This document shows, in pieces, positions 38,644 to 46,290 of a stretch of 52,347 bases of DNA. The first letter of the stretch is position 1. The number at the start of each line of letters is the position of its first letter. Below the pieces are notes generated by a model. The model had not been told where the DNA came from, searched no databases, and saw nothing but the letters and a program-made list of their open reading frames with translations. The DNA comes from Breoghania corrubedonensis (GTDB lineage Bacteria; Pseudomonadota; Alphaproteobacteria; Rhizobiales; Stappiaceae), in assembly GCF_003053845.1 (NCBI RefSeq), contig NZ_QAYG01000016.1, positions 1 through 52,347 on the forward strand, given 5' to 3'. A program made the position numbers and the translations under genes.

Positions 38644-38656
38644 GCGCAGGAGTGCG
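38644..38656 (+). promoter_or_regulatory. Late-gene leader motif, copy 4
   Basis: GCGCAGGAGTGCG ends 25 bases before the endolysin ATG 38682, which has its own AGGAG. Identical over 13 bases to copies 1 and 2, with unrelated flanks. Confidence 0.7.
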
Positions 38657-38681
38657 GGACCTCTAGTTTTAGGAGCCCGCG

Positions 38682-39503
38682 ATGGATCGCTTCCTCGCCT
38701 GTCATGCAGTCACGTCGTCCTGGGAAGGTGGTTGGTCGAACGACCCCGATGACCCCGGTGGGCCGACGAATTTCGGTGTCACCCAGAAAACTTACAACGC
38801 CGTCCGCAAGAAATGGGGGCTGCCCACTCGGTCCGTTCGCCTGATCACGCGCGACGAAGCCCTCAAGCTCTACCGCGAGAACTACTGGAATCCGGTGGGC
38901 TCTCCGAACCTTTTCCCAGGCGTCGATCTGTGCGGATACGATGGCGCGGTTAACTCCGGCGTCCGCCAGTCGAAGAAATGGCTGTCGCGTTCCGCCTCCA
39001 TCGCCGACCCCGTCGCCCGAGTGAAGAACCTCTGCTCCCAGCGGCTTTCAATGCAGCGGTCGCTCAAGACTTGGTGGAAATTTGGCAAGGGGTGGGCCAA
39101 CCGCGACGCGGACATTGAAACCAAAGGCGTCGTCATGGCGCAGAATGCGCTGAGGCTTTCGTCGGGCGGGATCAAAGCCGCCGCTGCGGATGAAGCCACA
39201 TCGGCGGCGAACCGGGTTAAGTCCGAAAAGAAGAAGGCGGCACAGGCCGCAACCGGTGCGGCGCTCGCGGGCGGTGGCAGCGGGTCGGCGGCCGGTTCGG
39301 ATAATTCCGCTGACCTTCTGAACGCCCTCTCTGGTTCCCCCTATATCGGTTATGCGGTGACGGCCGCCGCAGTGCTCCTCATCGGGGGGCTCGCCGTGTA
39401 CGCCATTTCCCGCTACATCGCCGCGCAGCATCAGAAGGCCCGCGCCGAAGCCTATGCAACGGTGGCCGTCACCAGCTCTGGGGCAAAGGAGGTCATCGTA
39501 TGA
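38682..39503 (+). CDS. GH108 endolysin with C-terminal membrane anchor
   Basis: The 273-residue protein has the glycosyl hydrolase 108 signature near the N-terminus: SSWEGGWSNDPDDPGGPTNF (12-31), with the catalytic Glu in EGGWSND. A peptidoglycan-binding region follows (residues 85-150). Residues about 180-210 are Lys/Ala/Gly-rich, and a single membrane segment (GYAVTAAAVLLIGGLAVYAI) lies near the C-terminus, unusual for this family, with a cytoplasmic or periplasmic tail. Attack on host peptidoglycan from the inside at the end of infection. First gene of the lysis operon. Confidence 0.9.
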   Translation: MDRFLACHAVTSSWEGGWSNDPDDPGGPTNFGVTQKTYNAVRKKWGLPTRSVRLITRDEALKLYRENYWNPVGSPNLFPGVDLCGYDGAVNSGVRQSKKWLSRSASIADPVARVKNLCSQRLSMQRSLKTWWKFGKGWANRDADIETKGVVMAQNALRLSSGGIKAAAADEATSAANRVKSEKKKAAQAATGAALAGGGSGSAAGSDNSADLLNALSGSPYIGYAVTAAAVLLIGGLAVYAISRYIAAQHQKARAEAYATVAVTSSGAKEVIV

Positions 39504-40015
39504 CCGCCCTTGCAACCATCCTGATCAGCGCGGCCGTCAAGGTCGGCGCACCGCTCGTGAAGAACATCCTTCAGGAGCATTTCGGCGGGGCCGGCAGTGC
39601 GGTGGGCGGGGCTGTGGTTGATGCCATCGCCAAGAAAGTCGGTGTGCCGGTCGAAGACCTCGAAACCGTCACCCCGGCGGTGATCGAGGACGCCGTAACG
39701 GCCGTGGAGCCGGAAGTCCCGCAGTTGATTGACGCGCTGGTAACAGCGCAGATCCAGGGCAACAAGCTCATGCTCGCCGAGATGAAGAAGGACAGTTCCT
39801 TCGGGTGGCTGTGGCGGCCCGCAGGCATGTGGCTGATGCTCGGATGCATCACGTTCTATGTGGTTCTCCTGCCACTTCTCGACGCGCTTCTCGGCACACC
39901 GCTCAAGCTGACAGTCTCCTTCGGCGAGTTCACGACCGTCTTCGTCACCTACTGCTCCCTGTACATGGGCGGCAACACGGCGTTGCGGATGCTCAAGCGG
40001 GGAGACAGCAAGTGA
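39500..40015 (+). CDS. Holin, 3-TM (GTA) type
   Basis: The 171-residue protein starts at ATG 39500, overlapping the endolysin stop. A helical N-terminal half with an acidic segment (AVEPEVPQLIDAL) is followed by the signature SSFGWLWRPAGMWLMLGCIT and hydrophobic segments to about residue 160 (CITFYVVLLPLLDALLG; FTTVFVTYCSLYMGG). This matches the holin family of gene transfer agents and alphaproteobacterial phages. It would form membrane holes that release the endolysin. Confidence 0.85.
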   Translation: MTALATILISAAVKVGAPLVKNILQEHFGGAGSAVGGAVVDAIAKKVGVPVEDLETVTPAVIEDAVTAVEPEVPQLIDALVTAQIQGNKLMLAEMKKDSSFGWLWRPAGMWLMLGCITFYVVLLPLLDALLGTPLKLTVSFGEFTTVFVTYCSLYMGGNTALRMLKRGDSK

Positions 40016-40416
40016 GCGGAGAGCTTACGAGCGAAGTCCTGCGCCAGTTACAGAGCATCGGGCGGCTGGAGGGTACAATCGGTGCGGTGAGCAAGCAGCT
40101 CAACGAATTGCTGCAGCTTCGAACCCAGCTTAACGAGCTGGTGAGCGCCCAGGCTACCGAACAGCGGCTCCGAGCGGTGGAGGCCGAGCGCACAGAGCGC
40201 CGCATCTCGGAAATCCGCAACGATGTGGCCACCGCGACGGACCAGATCGAAGCCCTGACGCAAATGACATCGGCAAACACCGCCCAGATTCAGGAGTTTT
40301 CGCGCCTGCGCGAACGCTTCATTGGGGGGCGGATGGTCCTCACTGCCCTGGGGGCGGCGATGGGCGGTGGCATTGCCCTCGGCTGGCGCTGGCTATTCAC
40401 GAAAATGGGCCTGTAG
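40012..40416 (+). CDS. Coiled-coil protein with C-terminal membrane segment
   Basis: GTG 40012 overlaps the holin stop (GTGA). The 134-residue protein has a long coiled coil (residues 5-95: LQSIGRLEGTIGAVSKQLNE and further heptads, e.g. TEQRLRAVEAERTERRISEI) and a C-terminal hydrophobic segment (VLTALGAAMGGGIALGWRWL). The arrangement suggests a spanin-like or holin-partner role in lysis. A longer frame upstream exists, but its sequence reads the holin gene out of frame. Confidence 0.75.
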   Translation: MSGELTSEVLRQLQSIGRLEGTIGAVSKQLNELLQLRTQLNELVSAQATEQRLRAVEAERTERRISEIRNDVATATDQIEALTQMTSANTAQIQEFSRLRERFIGGRMVLTALGAAMGGGIALGWRWLFTKMGL

Positions 40417-40476
40417 GCCGTGGGCCGCGCGTCCCAGCGCGGCCTATCCCCCCTCTTCCAATTTCTGGAGTGATAA

Positions 40477-40920
40477 ATGTCTAGGCTCGCCAGATCGCTT
40501 CTGGTCCCCTCGGAGCACGAGGAGCAGGCCGCGCTCATTAAATGGGCCGACTTCTCCTACGCGAAATATCCCGACCTCACCATGCTCTATGCCATTCCGA
40601 ATGGCGGCGACCGCCATAAGGCAACGGCTGCGGCGTTGAAAGCGGAGGGCGTCGTCGCCGGGGTGCCAGATCTTCACCTGCCGGTCGCGCGGGGCCTCTA
40701 TCATGGGCTCTATGTGGAAATGAAACGCGAAGGCTTACGCCATCACGCGCGTGGTGGGCGGTCGTTCGACCAAGTGGCGTGGCACAAGGCGTTGCGCAAC
40801 AGAGACAATGCCGTATGCACCTGCTACGGCTGGGTCGCCGCGTCCAAGGCGATCACTGCGTATCTCAATGGCTCGTTCGAGATGCCGGATACCGATGACT
40901 GCGCCTTTTTCGGGGAGTGA
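40477..40920 (+). CDS. VRR-NUC domain nuclease
   Basis: The 147-residue protein has GGAG seven bases before ATG 40477. Its VRR-NUC signature: SEHEEQAALIKWADF (12-26), LYAIPNGGDRHKATAAALKA (36-55), EGVVAGVPDLHLPVARGLYH and GLYVEMKREG, with the metal-binding D and ExK of the PD-(D/E)XK fold. Such small phage nucleases are structure-specific endonucleases of the holliday junction or flap class. It follows lysis genes, transcribed with them. The C-terminal part ends in the usual WH...CYGWVAASKAI segment. Confidence 0.85.
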   Translation: MSRLARSLLVPSEHEEQAALIKWADFSYAKYPDLTMLYAIPNGGDRHKATAAALKAEGVVAGVPDLHLPVARGLYHGLYVEMKREGLRHHARGGRSFDQVAWHKALRNRDNAVCTCYGWVAASKAITAYLNGSFEMPDTDDCAFFGE

Positions 40921-40933
40921 CGCCGCGCTGCGC

Positions 40934-41167
40934 CTAACCGAGTGCGCAGCCTGTGGCAGAGAACCGCTCGAACGAAGTGATCGCCGCATGCATCGGCAAT
41001 CCATTGTTGCCCCCAGCGATGCCGCGCATCTCAAACCGCTGGCCGCCGTTTCTTCCGTGGAAGACAATCAATCGCTCAAGGAGCCTGTCGCAGGCGAGCG
41101 CTTCGGCCTTGCGCGCCTGAGTTTCGAAAACCTCGGAGCGAGCCACGGCTCTGTCGAGATCGCGCAT
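40934..41167 (-). CDS. Possible small protein, autoregulated
   Basis: From ATG 41167 (GGAG 11 bases upstream) the frame encodes 77 residues: MRDLDRAVARSEVFETQARK, then LACDRLLERLIVFHGRNGGQ and a less ordered tail. Third codon positions are GC-rich. It stands alone on this strand between VRR-NUC and a regulator region. A perfect 7+7 palindrome (41198-41214) lies upstream and could be its operator. A start at ATG 41200 or 41242 is possible. I do not recognise a family. Confidence 0.4.
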   Translation of the reverse strand: MRDLDRAVARSEVFETQARKAEALACDRLLERLIVFHGRNGGQRFEMRGIAGGNNGLPMHAAITSFERFSATGCALG

Positions 41168-41197
41168 AGTCGATACTTCTCCGCTTACTATTAAATT

Positions 41198-41214
41198 CAT
41201 ATCAGATTGATATG
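41198..41214. promoter_or_regulatory. Palindrome CATATCA-gat-TGATATG
   Basis: Seven-base perfect arms around a three-base centre, in an AT-rich stretch upstream of the small leftward gene ending at 40934. The flanking ATGATATAGATATA repeats the half-site. It looks like an operator. Confidence 0.55.
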
Positions 41215-41439
41215 ATATAGATATATTGCCGCGTTCTCCCAAGCTCTTGCTGACAAGGCTTGAGCGGCCAAAATTACCTACTAATTTGTTAGTTAAGTCA
41301 ACATAGATACCGATGTTTTTGACAGGTCAGACGCAAAGTCGCAGTTTGTAGAATATTTAAGAAAAGAACCCGTCTTCAATATTTTCTTTGTACGAAGCGC
41401 CGTGACTTTCTATGAAAAGCGAGGTTTTGGGGCAGAGTT
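41215..41439. other. AT-rich non-coding stretch
   Basis: This stretch has no gene and is much more AT-rich than its surroundings, with short runs such as TAGTTAAGTCAACATAGATA and TTTAAGAAAAGAA. It includes possible promoter sequence for the gene at 41440 but no clear -35/-10 pair. I see no repeat or RNA fold in it. Confidence 0.5.
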
Positions 41440-41679
41440 ATGAACGTTTACACTAATGTCGACGGTGATAGGACCAATGTCTGCACTGATGTCTCCCGTT
41501 CCGAGACAACTATTGAGGTATATTATGCTTTTCTTTGGCTTGAAATGCAGCGAATCGAGAAGAGTATGGGGTGGGAACGACTGGACCACGATGCCCTAGA
41601 GCGCGGCCGGAAGGATGGGCGCGCAGCAGTTCGCCAGCCCACTATACGGAACCGCCTACTCGCGGCCGTCTTGAAGTAG
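41440..41679 (+). CDS. Possible small protein of unknown function
   Basis: The 79-residue frame starts at ATG 41440 and reads MNVYTNVDGDRTNVCTDVSR, then a helical segment (WLEMQRIEKSMGWERLDHDA) and a basic tail (RQPTIRNRLLAAVLK). Codon use becomes more GC-rich towards the end. It stands between an AT-rich gap and a further gap to 41941, in which nothing else is seen apart from a weak leftward frame (41656-41847). Real but unassigned, or chance. Confidence 0.4.
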   Translation: MNVYTNVDGDRTNVCTDVSRSETTIEVYYAFLWLEMQRIEKSMGWERLDHDALERGRKDGRAAVRQPTIRNRLLAAVLK

Positions 41680-41941
41680 CCCGCGCTCCCCAGCAATCGC
41701 CCGGCATGCGGCCCCCCATTGTCGTGTTTTAAACACGTTTTCCACAGGGTTAGTATCCGCCGGGCGATTCCCGCCTCCATCCGTCATTCCGGCCGAAGTT
41801 TGCACCTTATTTTTGATTGAAAATTGCAATTTCTTCTTTGTTTTCAATGCCTGTTAGGCAGGATCTCGCGTAAGTTAAATATAGAATTTAAATGATAGTT
41901 CTTTCTATGTGGCCGCGCGCGAACACGGGAAACGAAAGAGC

Positions 41942-42553
41942 CTAGAGGTCGATAACGATGCGACGAATTCGCATAAGGAACGAAACTGCTTCTGGAAGGA
42001 ACACAGCATCCAGATCCGGGTCTGTAGAATAGGGCGACAACCGTCGAAAATCGTCATTCTTATACCGCCCGAAAACAAATTCACGTTTTACGACAAAGCC
42101 ATAGAAGTCACCCGGCGCAAATGGCGCCCGCTCGCGTTCGAGGACCACGAGGGCGCCGACCGGGGCGATCCGATCAATCGATCTATCACGGACCCGGAAG
42201 CCCAGGATTGGCCCGGAGCACTCCAGCGGCGCCATTGCTTGTCGTTCCAGAGGGGCTGGGAGCGAATCCTCGACGCCCCCCGCGTCGAACCATTCGGCCA
42301 CATCTTCCGGGCGGAAAACCGGGACAAGCCACGAAGAGCCGCTTGGCTCGACGGCCTCGCAAGTCGGATCCAGCTCCGCAACGCGACAGCCCAATGCCTG
42401 CGCAATTTTCACGAGAGAGCGATGCGAGCCGTCCGATGCGCCTCGCTCAATGTGAGATATGAGTTGTTGGCTCACCCCCGCCGCTTTCGCGAGTTGTCCT
42501 TGTGACAAATGCACCAAGCTGCGGTAGTGCCGCACGTTTTTTCCTACCGACAT
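41942..42553 (-). CDS. CI-like lysogeny repressor
   Basis: The 203-residue protein from ATG 42553 (TTG 42559 possible) has an N-terminal HTH_3: GKNVRHYRSLVHLSQGQLAK (4-23) and AAGVSQQLISHIERGASDGS, where QQLISHIE is the recognition helix. Residues 110-200 resemble a LexA/S24 fold (GFRVRDRSIDRIAPVGALVV), but the Ser-Lys dyad is uncertain: Ser in RDRSIDR is present, a matching Lys is not clear. It is divergent from the Cro-like gene over an operator region. It would hold the prophage state; without the dyad it might not respond to RecA. Confidence 0.85.
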   Translation of the reverse strand: MSVGKNVRHYRSLVHLSQGQLAKAAGVSQQLISHIERGASDGSHRSLVKIAQALGCRVAELDPTCEAVEPSGSSWLVPVFRPEDVAEWFDAGGVEDSLPAPLERQAMAPLECSGPILGFRVRDRSIDRIAPVGALVVLERERAPFAPGDFYGFVVKREFVFGRYKNDDFRRLSPYSTDPDLDAVFLPEAVSFLMRIRRIVIDL

Positions 42554-42560
42554 TCTCAAA

Positions 42561-42631
42561 TTCTACCAATTTGGCGCACGATCACACTAACCAATTTTTG
42601 GGTTGACTGATTGGTAAATTTGACCAATCAA
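42561..42631. promoter_or_regulatory. Lysogeny switch operators and promoters
   Basis: Between the CI-like and Cro-like genes are ACCAAT/ATTGGT half-sites: TACCAATTTGG near 42564, AACCAATTTTTGGGTT near 42589, and the perfect inverted repeat GATTGGT (42609-42615) AAATTTG ACCAATC (42623-42629). TTGACT at 42603 could be the -35 of the rightward promoter. The spacing suits repressor dimers acting on both promoters. Confidence 0.65.
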
Positions 42632-42655
42632 TTAGTAGGAAAAAGGAGCGTGCTT

Positions 42656-42907
42656 GTGCCCACCGACCGTAAGCGGTTGGTAAGCGCCATCGAGAATGCC
42701 ATCGCACTTTGCGGGGGCTCTCAGATGGCACTCGCCAGACGCATGAATTGTTCTCAGCAAAAAATCTCTCATCTCCTCCGCCACGCGAAGAGCATTTCAG
42801 CGGAGACAGCGCTAGCGCTGGAAAGCGCAACGGAAGGGGCCATCCGGCGCGAACACCTCCGCCCGGATCTGTTCGGGGCACCCTCCAAAAGAGGCGTTGC
42901 AAAATGA
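42656..42907 (+). CDS. Cro/YdaS-like regulator
   Basis: I start at GTG 42656, seven bases after GGAG (42645-42648); earlier codons lie in the operators. The 83-residue protein has LVSAIENAIALCGGSQMALA (about 7-26) and RRMNCSQQKISHLLRHAKSI (27-46), the HTH of YdaS/Cro-type proteins, and the usual REHLRPDLF ending. Its stop overlaps the next start (ATGA, 42904). It is divergent from the CI-like gene and is likely the lytic-side regulator. Confidence 0.8.
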   Translation: MPTDRKRLVSAIENAIALCGGSQMALARRMNCSQQKISHLLRHAKSISAETALALESATEGAIRREHLRPDLFGAPSKRGVAK

Positions 42908-43521
42908 CCGGCGCGATAATCATCACGTTCCCTATCCCGGAGGGGCAACCCGATCTGGCTGCCCCTGATGCTTCCCCTGCCCCGGCGGCCGACGCGTCGC
43001 CAACGGCCGCCCCGGCCATGATCGTTCGCCTTGCCCGTAATGTGGCGGACTTGATTGCCCGGAGCATTGGCCTTGCTCGTGTGAGGAGGTCGCCCCTTGT
43101 GACCGCAGGCCTCCACGAGGACCGATCCCGTTATGCGACGGGAGCAAAGGGGAGAGCCACCGTTGGCACCCGGCAACACTGCCGGGAGCTGACGGTGGCC
43201 TACGATCTTGACGCCCTGCTCGACTACTTCCGGCAGAAGTATCCGGCTTTGCTCTGCCAGAACGTCGCCGCTGACACTGGCATACCGGCGGGCACCGTCG
43301 AAAATTGGATGCTCAAGAAGGCTCAGCCTTCTACCTCCAATTTTGTCCGGCTGGTTCATGTCTACGGGCCGTCCCTTCTCGCCGCCGCTCTTATCGATAC
43401 CCCAATGTGGCTTGCGCGAGCTGTGCGAGAAGAACGGATCGCCGCCATCGACAGCCAGATTCAGCGGTTGCGAGAAGAACAAGAGAGCTTGGCTTCGGGG
43501 CGTTGCCCGAGCGAGGCATAG
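42904..43521 (+). CDS. HTH-containing regulatory or replication-associated protein
   Basis: ATG 42904 (ATGA overlap) gives 205 residues; the longer frame to 42709 reads the Cro gene out of frame. Residues 20-50 are a Pro/Ala-rich linker. Residues about 100-175 contain LDALLDYFRQKYPALLCQNV and AADTGIPAGTVENWMLKKAQ, a helix-turn-helix with the recognition helix in TVENWM, followed by a charged coiled coil. It lies between Cro and DUF1376 genes, in the early lytic operon. It may be an early activator. Confidence 0.65.
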   Translation: MTGAIIITFPIPEGQPDLAAPDASPAPAADASPTAAPAMIVRLARNVADLIARSIGLARVRRSPLVTAGLHEDRSRYATGAKGRATVGTRQHCRELTVAYDLDALLDYFRQKYPALLCQNVAADTGIPAGTVENWMLKKAQPSTSNFVRLVHVYGPSLLAAALIDTPMWLARAVREERIAAIDSQIQRLREEQESLASGRCPSEA

Positions 43522-43532
43522 AGGGCTGGAAT

Positions 43533-43952
43533 ATGGCCAAAAATCAACCGCGCCAATTTTATCATCGGCGTTTCCATCAGAGACAGTTGGTCAAATGCGC
43601 GCCGCTCACACTCGAAGAGCGTGGCGCCCTGGCGACTATTCTGGATCTGATCTACGACCAGGGCGACGCCATTGAACGCGATGAACGTTGGCTTTCAAAC
43701 CAACTTGGGTGCTCGACGCGCAAACTCCGAACGCTGCTTATCGCACTGACTGAGCGTGGTTTTCTCTACATCACCGCTCTTGGACAGATCTCATGTCGTG
43801 AGGCAGAGGCAGAAATAGCCGAAGTTGCGAAGATGCAAGTCCATTGGCGACAGGCAGCAATACAGCGTGAAGCCGCGAAGCGGGCATTCAAAGGGATCAC
43901 CGCAAAGGCTCGCGATTGCTCCCCCACGAGCTTCACGAACCGCAGACGGTGA
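43533..43952 (+). CDS. DUF1376 (YdaU-like) protein
   Basis: ATG 43533 gives 139 residues. LTLEERGALATILDLIYDQG (25-44) and DERWLSNQLGCSTRKLRTLL, the latter a winged-helix, match DUF1376, a family usually next to phage DnaC/DnaT-type replication genes. Here no helicase loader follows, and packaging genes start 22 bases after its stop. The C-terminal helix (RQAAIQREAAKRAFKGITA) is basic. Possibly a reduced replication protein, since RepC may serve both plasmid and lytic replication. Confidence 0.7.
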   Translation: MAKNQPRQFYHRRFHQRQLVKCAPLTLEERGALATILDLIYDQGDAIERDERWLSNQLGCSTRKLRTLLIALTERGFLYITALGQISCREAEAEIAEVAKMQVHWRQAAIQREAAKRAFKGITAKARDCSPTSFTNRRR

Positions 43953-43974
43953 GCGGTTGGATCTGGCGTAGCTT

Positions 43975-44721
43975 ATGGCACGGAAAGCAGACACCACACT
44001 CGGGAAGAGCCGGGAAAAGGCTCTCAATGCGTTCCAGAAACGCAACCAGATGAAGGCCACGCCGAAAGCCAAGCGCACCACTCAGGAAAAGACCAAGGAA
44101 GCCCCCCGCGAAAGGCCAAAACCCAAGGATGCCTCGCGGAAGCCATCGAAGCAGAGAAACGACCCGGCCACGATCACCGTCGAGCCGGAAATCATCAACA
44201 TGGCTGAGAACCGGCCAATGCCGGATGGAGGCGTCGAAATGGCCCGCATTCTCGGGCGGTTGGGTGCAACCGACCATGAGGTGGGGCAAGCGTTCGGCGT
44301 CACTCAACGAACCATATATCTCTGGAAGGTTCGGTTCCCGGAGTTCCGTGAAGCACTGAACAGCGGCAAAAAACTCGCCGATGATCGAGTTAAGGAGAGC
44401 TTGTACAAGAGAGCCACAGGCTACAGCTACGACGCAGAAAAAGTCGTGGTGGTTGATGGCTCTCTCGTCCGCCTCTATGTGACTGAACACGTCCCGCCGG
44501 ATACGAAAGCGGCAACCGTCTGGCTGTTCAACCGAGACCCGGACCATTGGCGCGCGAAGCCGCCCACACAAGACGGGCCGCTGGGTGGCCGTGAGGCTAT
44601 GGACGCCTTCCTGCAAAATCTCGGCGGCACGACTATCCAGCCGGTTGAAGATCCAGAACAGCCAGAGAACCAAGCCTTGACGGCCTTCTCGCCGGTCGAA
44701 GAACCGGAGGGCGAGAGCTGA
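43975..44721 (+). CDS. Terminase small subunit
   Basis: The 248-residue protein has a long basic N-terminal tail (residues 1-65, many Lys/Arg/Pro), then an HTH (RLGATDHEVGQAFGVTQRTI, with QRTIYLWKVRFPEFREAL) and the ESLYKRATGYSYDAEKVVVV segment common in phage small terminases. It binds the packaging site and stimulates the large subunit. It starts 22 bases after the previous stop and ends one base before the large subunit gene. Confidence 0.85.
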   Translation: MARKADTTLGKSREKALNAFQKRNQMKATPKAKRTTQEKTKEAPRERPKPKDASRKPSKQRNDPATITVEPEIINMAENRPMPDGGVEMARILGRLGATDHEVGQAFGVTQRTIYLWKVRFPEFREALNSGKKLADDRVKESLYKRATGYSYDAEKVVVVDGSLVRLYVTEHVPPDTKAATVWLFNRDPDHWRAKPPTQDGPLGGREAMDAFLQNLGGTTIQPVEDPEQPENQALTAFSPVEEPEGES

Positions 44722-44722
44722 T

Positions 44723-46279
44723 ATGTACGAACATTTGGCGGGGCTTACGGCCGACGAGTTAGAGGCCAACCTGGAAGACCCTAACTGGCGCATCCGCAAC
44801 CTCTATTACATCCTCGACAAGTCCAAGAAGGTCGTTCTGTTCGTCCCCAATGAGGCGCAGGAGAAATTCCTCAAGCGCATCTGGTGGAAGAACATGGTGC
44901 CAAAGGCACGCCAGCGCGGCTTCTCTACCCTTATCCAGCTCTTGATCCTCGATGCCTGTCTTTTCAACGACAACCAACGCGGGGCGATCATCGCGCAGGA
45001 CCGGCCCACCGCGCAGACGATCATGAAATCGAAGATCGAATTTGCCTATACCCGCCTGCCCGACTTCATCAAGGCGAAGGCCGCGATCTGCGTTGACAAC
45101 GTCACCGAAAAATACTTCTCGAATGGCTCTTCGATCCAGGTGTCGACGAGCGCGCGCGGCGACACGCTCAATTGGCTGCACGTCTCCGAGTTCGGCATCA
45201 TCTGCGCGGAAAGCCCGCTTCGCGCTGAGAAGGTTACAACCGGCGCATTGCCCGCAGCAGCCCAAGGCATGGTCTTCATTGAAAGTACCGCCAAAGGGCG
45301 CGATGGGCCTTTCTATAAGTTTGTCATGGAGGCAAAGGCCAACGAGGAGGCGGGGAAGCGCCTCAACCGGCTTCAATATCGGCTCCATTTCGCATCGTGG
45401 TGGGACGCGGATGAATACGAGATAGACCCGGAAGGCGTCTTCATCAGCGACAAGGACCGCAGATACTTCGACAATCTGGAGGCAGCTATCGGCCGACAGA
45501 TTTCCGCGAGAAAGCGCGCTTGGTACGTGCAGACGCGGCGCAATGACTACGCCGACGACGAACAGCTCATGTGGCAGGAATACCCGTCCACAGTCGAGGA
45601 ATCGTTCAAGGTTTCGGTCGATGGCGTGCTGCTCGGCAAGCAGATCGCAAGGGCACGGAAAGAGGGCCGGATTACGCGCGTCCCCTATGACCCGACCTTC
45701 CCTGTCAACACGTTCTGGGATCTGGGTGTCGATGACGATATCGCGATCTGGTTCCAACAGAGCATTGGGTTGATGGACCATTTCATCGACTACTTCGAGT
45801 GTTCGTCCGAAGCCTATTCCTACGTGGTGCATGAGCTGCAGGCGCGCGGCTACGTCTACGGGCATCACTTCCTGCCGCATGACGGCAGTCATCGCCGCCC
45901 CGGCCAGCTTGTCATTGAAACGCCCCAGCAGATGCTCGAAGGGCTTGGATTGCAGCACATCGAGATTGTCCCACGCACGCCGGACCTGATGGGCATCGGC
46001 CTCCCCGCCTTGCGCGACGACATGGTGAACTACCTGTTTGACGAAGAGAAGTGCGCCAAAGGTATCGAGCACATCGACAACTACCGAAAACGGTGGAACG
46101 CGAACATGGGCGCATGGTCGGAAGAGCCCGCCAGGAACGGGCACCAACACGGCGTCGATGCTCTCCGGCAGAAGGCTCAGTATCGGGAAGAAGTCCGCCG
46201 GATCGCCGGCTCGTGGGGAAGGATGAGCCCGGCCCAAACCACCCGCAGGCGCTCTCGCGCCTCTGGTCTAACAGCATAA
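44723..46279 (+). CDS. Terminase large subunit
   Basis: The 518-residue protein has the ATPase domain with a deviant Walker A, KARQRGFSTLIQ (residues about 58-69), and Walker B, LNWLHVSEFG (about 149-158). The nuclease domain follows with Asp in FWDLGVDDDIAIW, and DGSHRRPGQ and HGVDALRQK near the end, as in headful-type terminases. ATG 44723 follows the small subunit stop. It packages DNA through the portal. Long minus-strand frames over this gene are mirror effects. Confidence 0.9.
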   Translation: MYEHLAGLTADELEANLEDPNWRIRNLYYILDKSKKVVLFVPNEAQEKFLKRIWWKNMVPKARQRGFSTLIQLLILDACLFNDNQRGAIIAQDRPTAQTIMKSKIEFAYTRLPDFIKAKAAICVDNVTEKYFSNGSSIQVSTSARGDTLNWLHVSEFGIICAESPLRAEKVTTGALPAAAQGMVFIESTAKGRDGPFYKFVMEAKANEEAGKRLNRLQYRLHFASWWDADEYEIDPEGVFISDKDRRYFDNLEAAIGRQISARKRAWYVQTRRNDYADDEQLMWQEYPSTVEESFKVSVDGVLLGKQIARARKEGRITRVPYDPTFPVNTFWDLGVDDDIAIWFQQSIGLMDHFIDYFECSSEAYSYVVHELQARGYVYGHHFLPHDGSHRRPGQLVIETPQQMLEGLGLQHIEIVPRTPDLMGIGLPALRDDMVNYLFDEEKCAKGIEHIDNYRKRWNANMGAWSEEPARNGHQHGVDALRQKAQYREEVRRIAGSWGRMSPAQTTRRRSRASGLTA

Positions 46280-46290
46280 CAGGCACAGCA

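Noticed and set aside
40751-41194. 147-codon plus frame overlapping VRR-NUC and the leftward small gene
   Set aside because: It reads the nuclease gene out of frame and has no own start signal.
41656-41847. Leftward 63-codon frame (TTG start)
   Set aside because: Starts in AT-rich sequence without a ribosome binding site and overlaps the plus-strand candidate at 41440; too weak to list as a gene.
44759-46237. Long open frame (492 codons) on the minus strand over the large terminase gene
   Set aside because: The plus strand has clear terminase motifs in the right order; the minus frame lies in the mirror of a GC-rich codon pattern and shows no family features.
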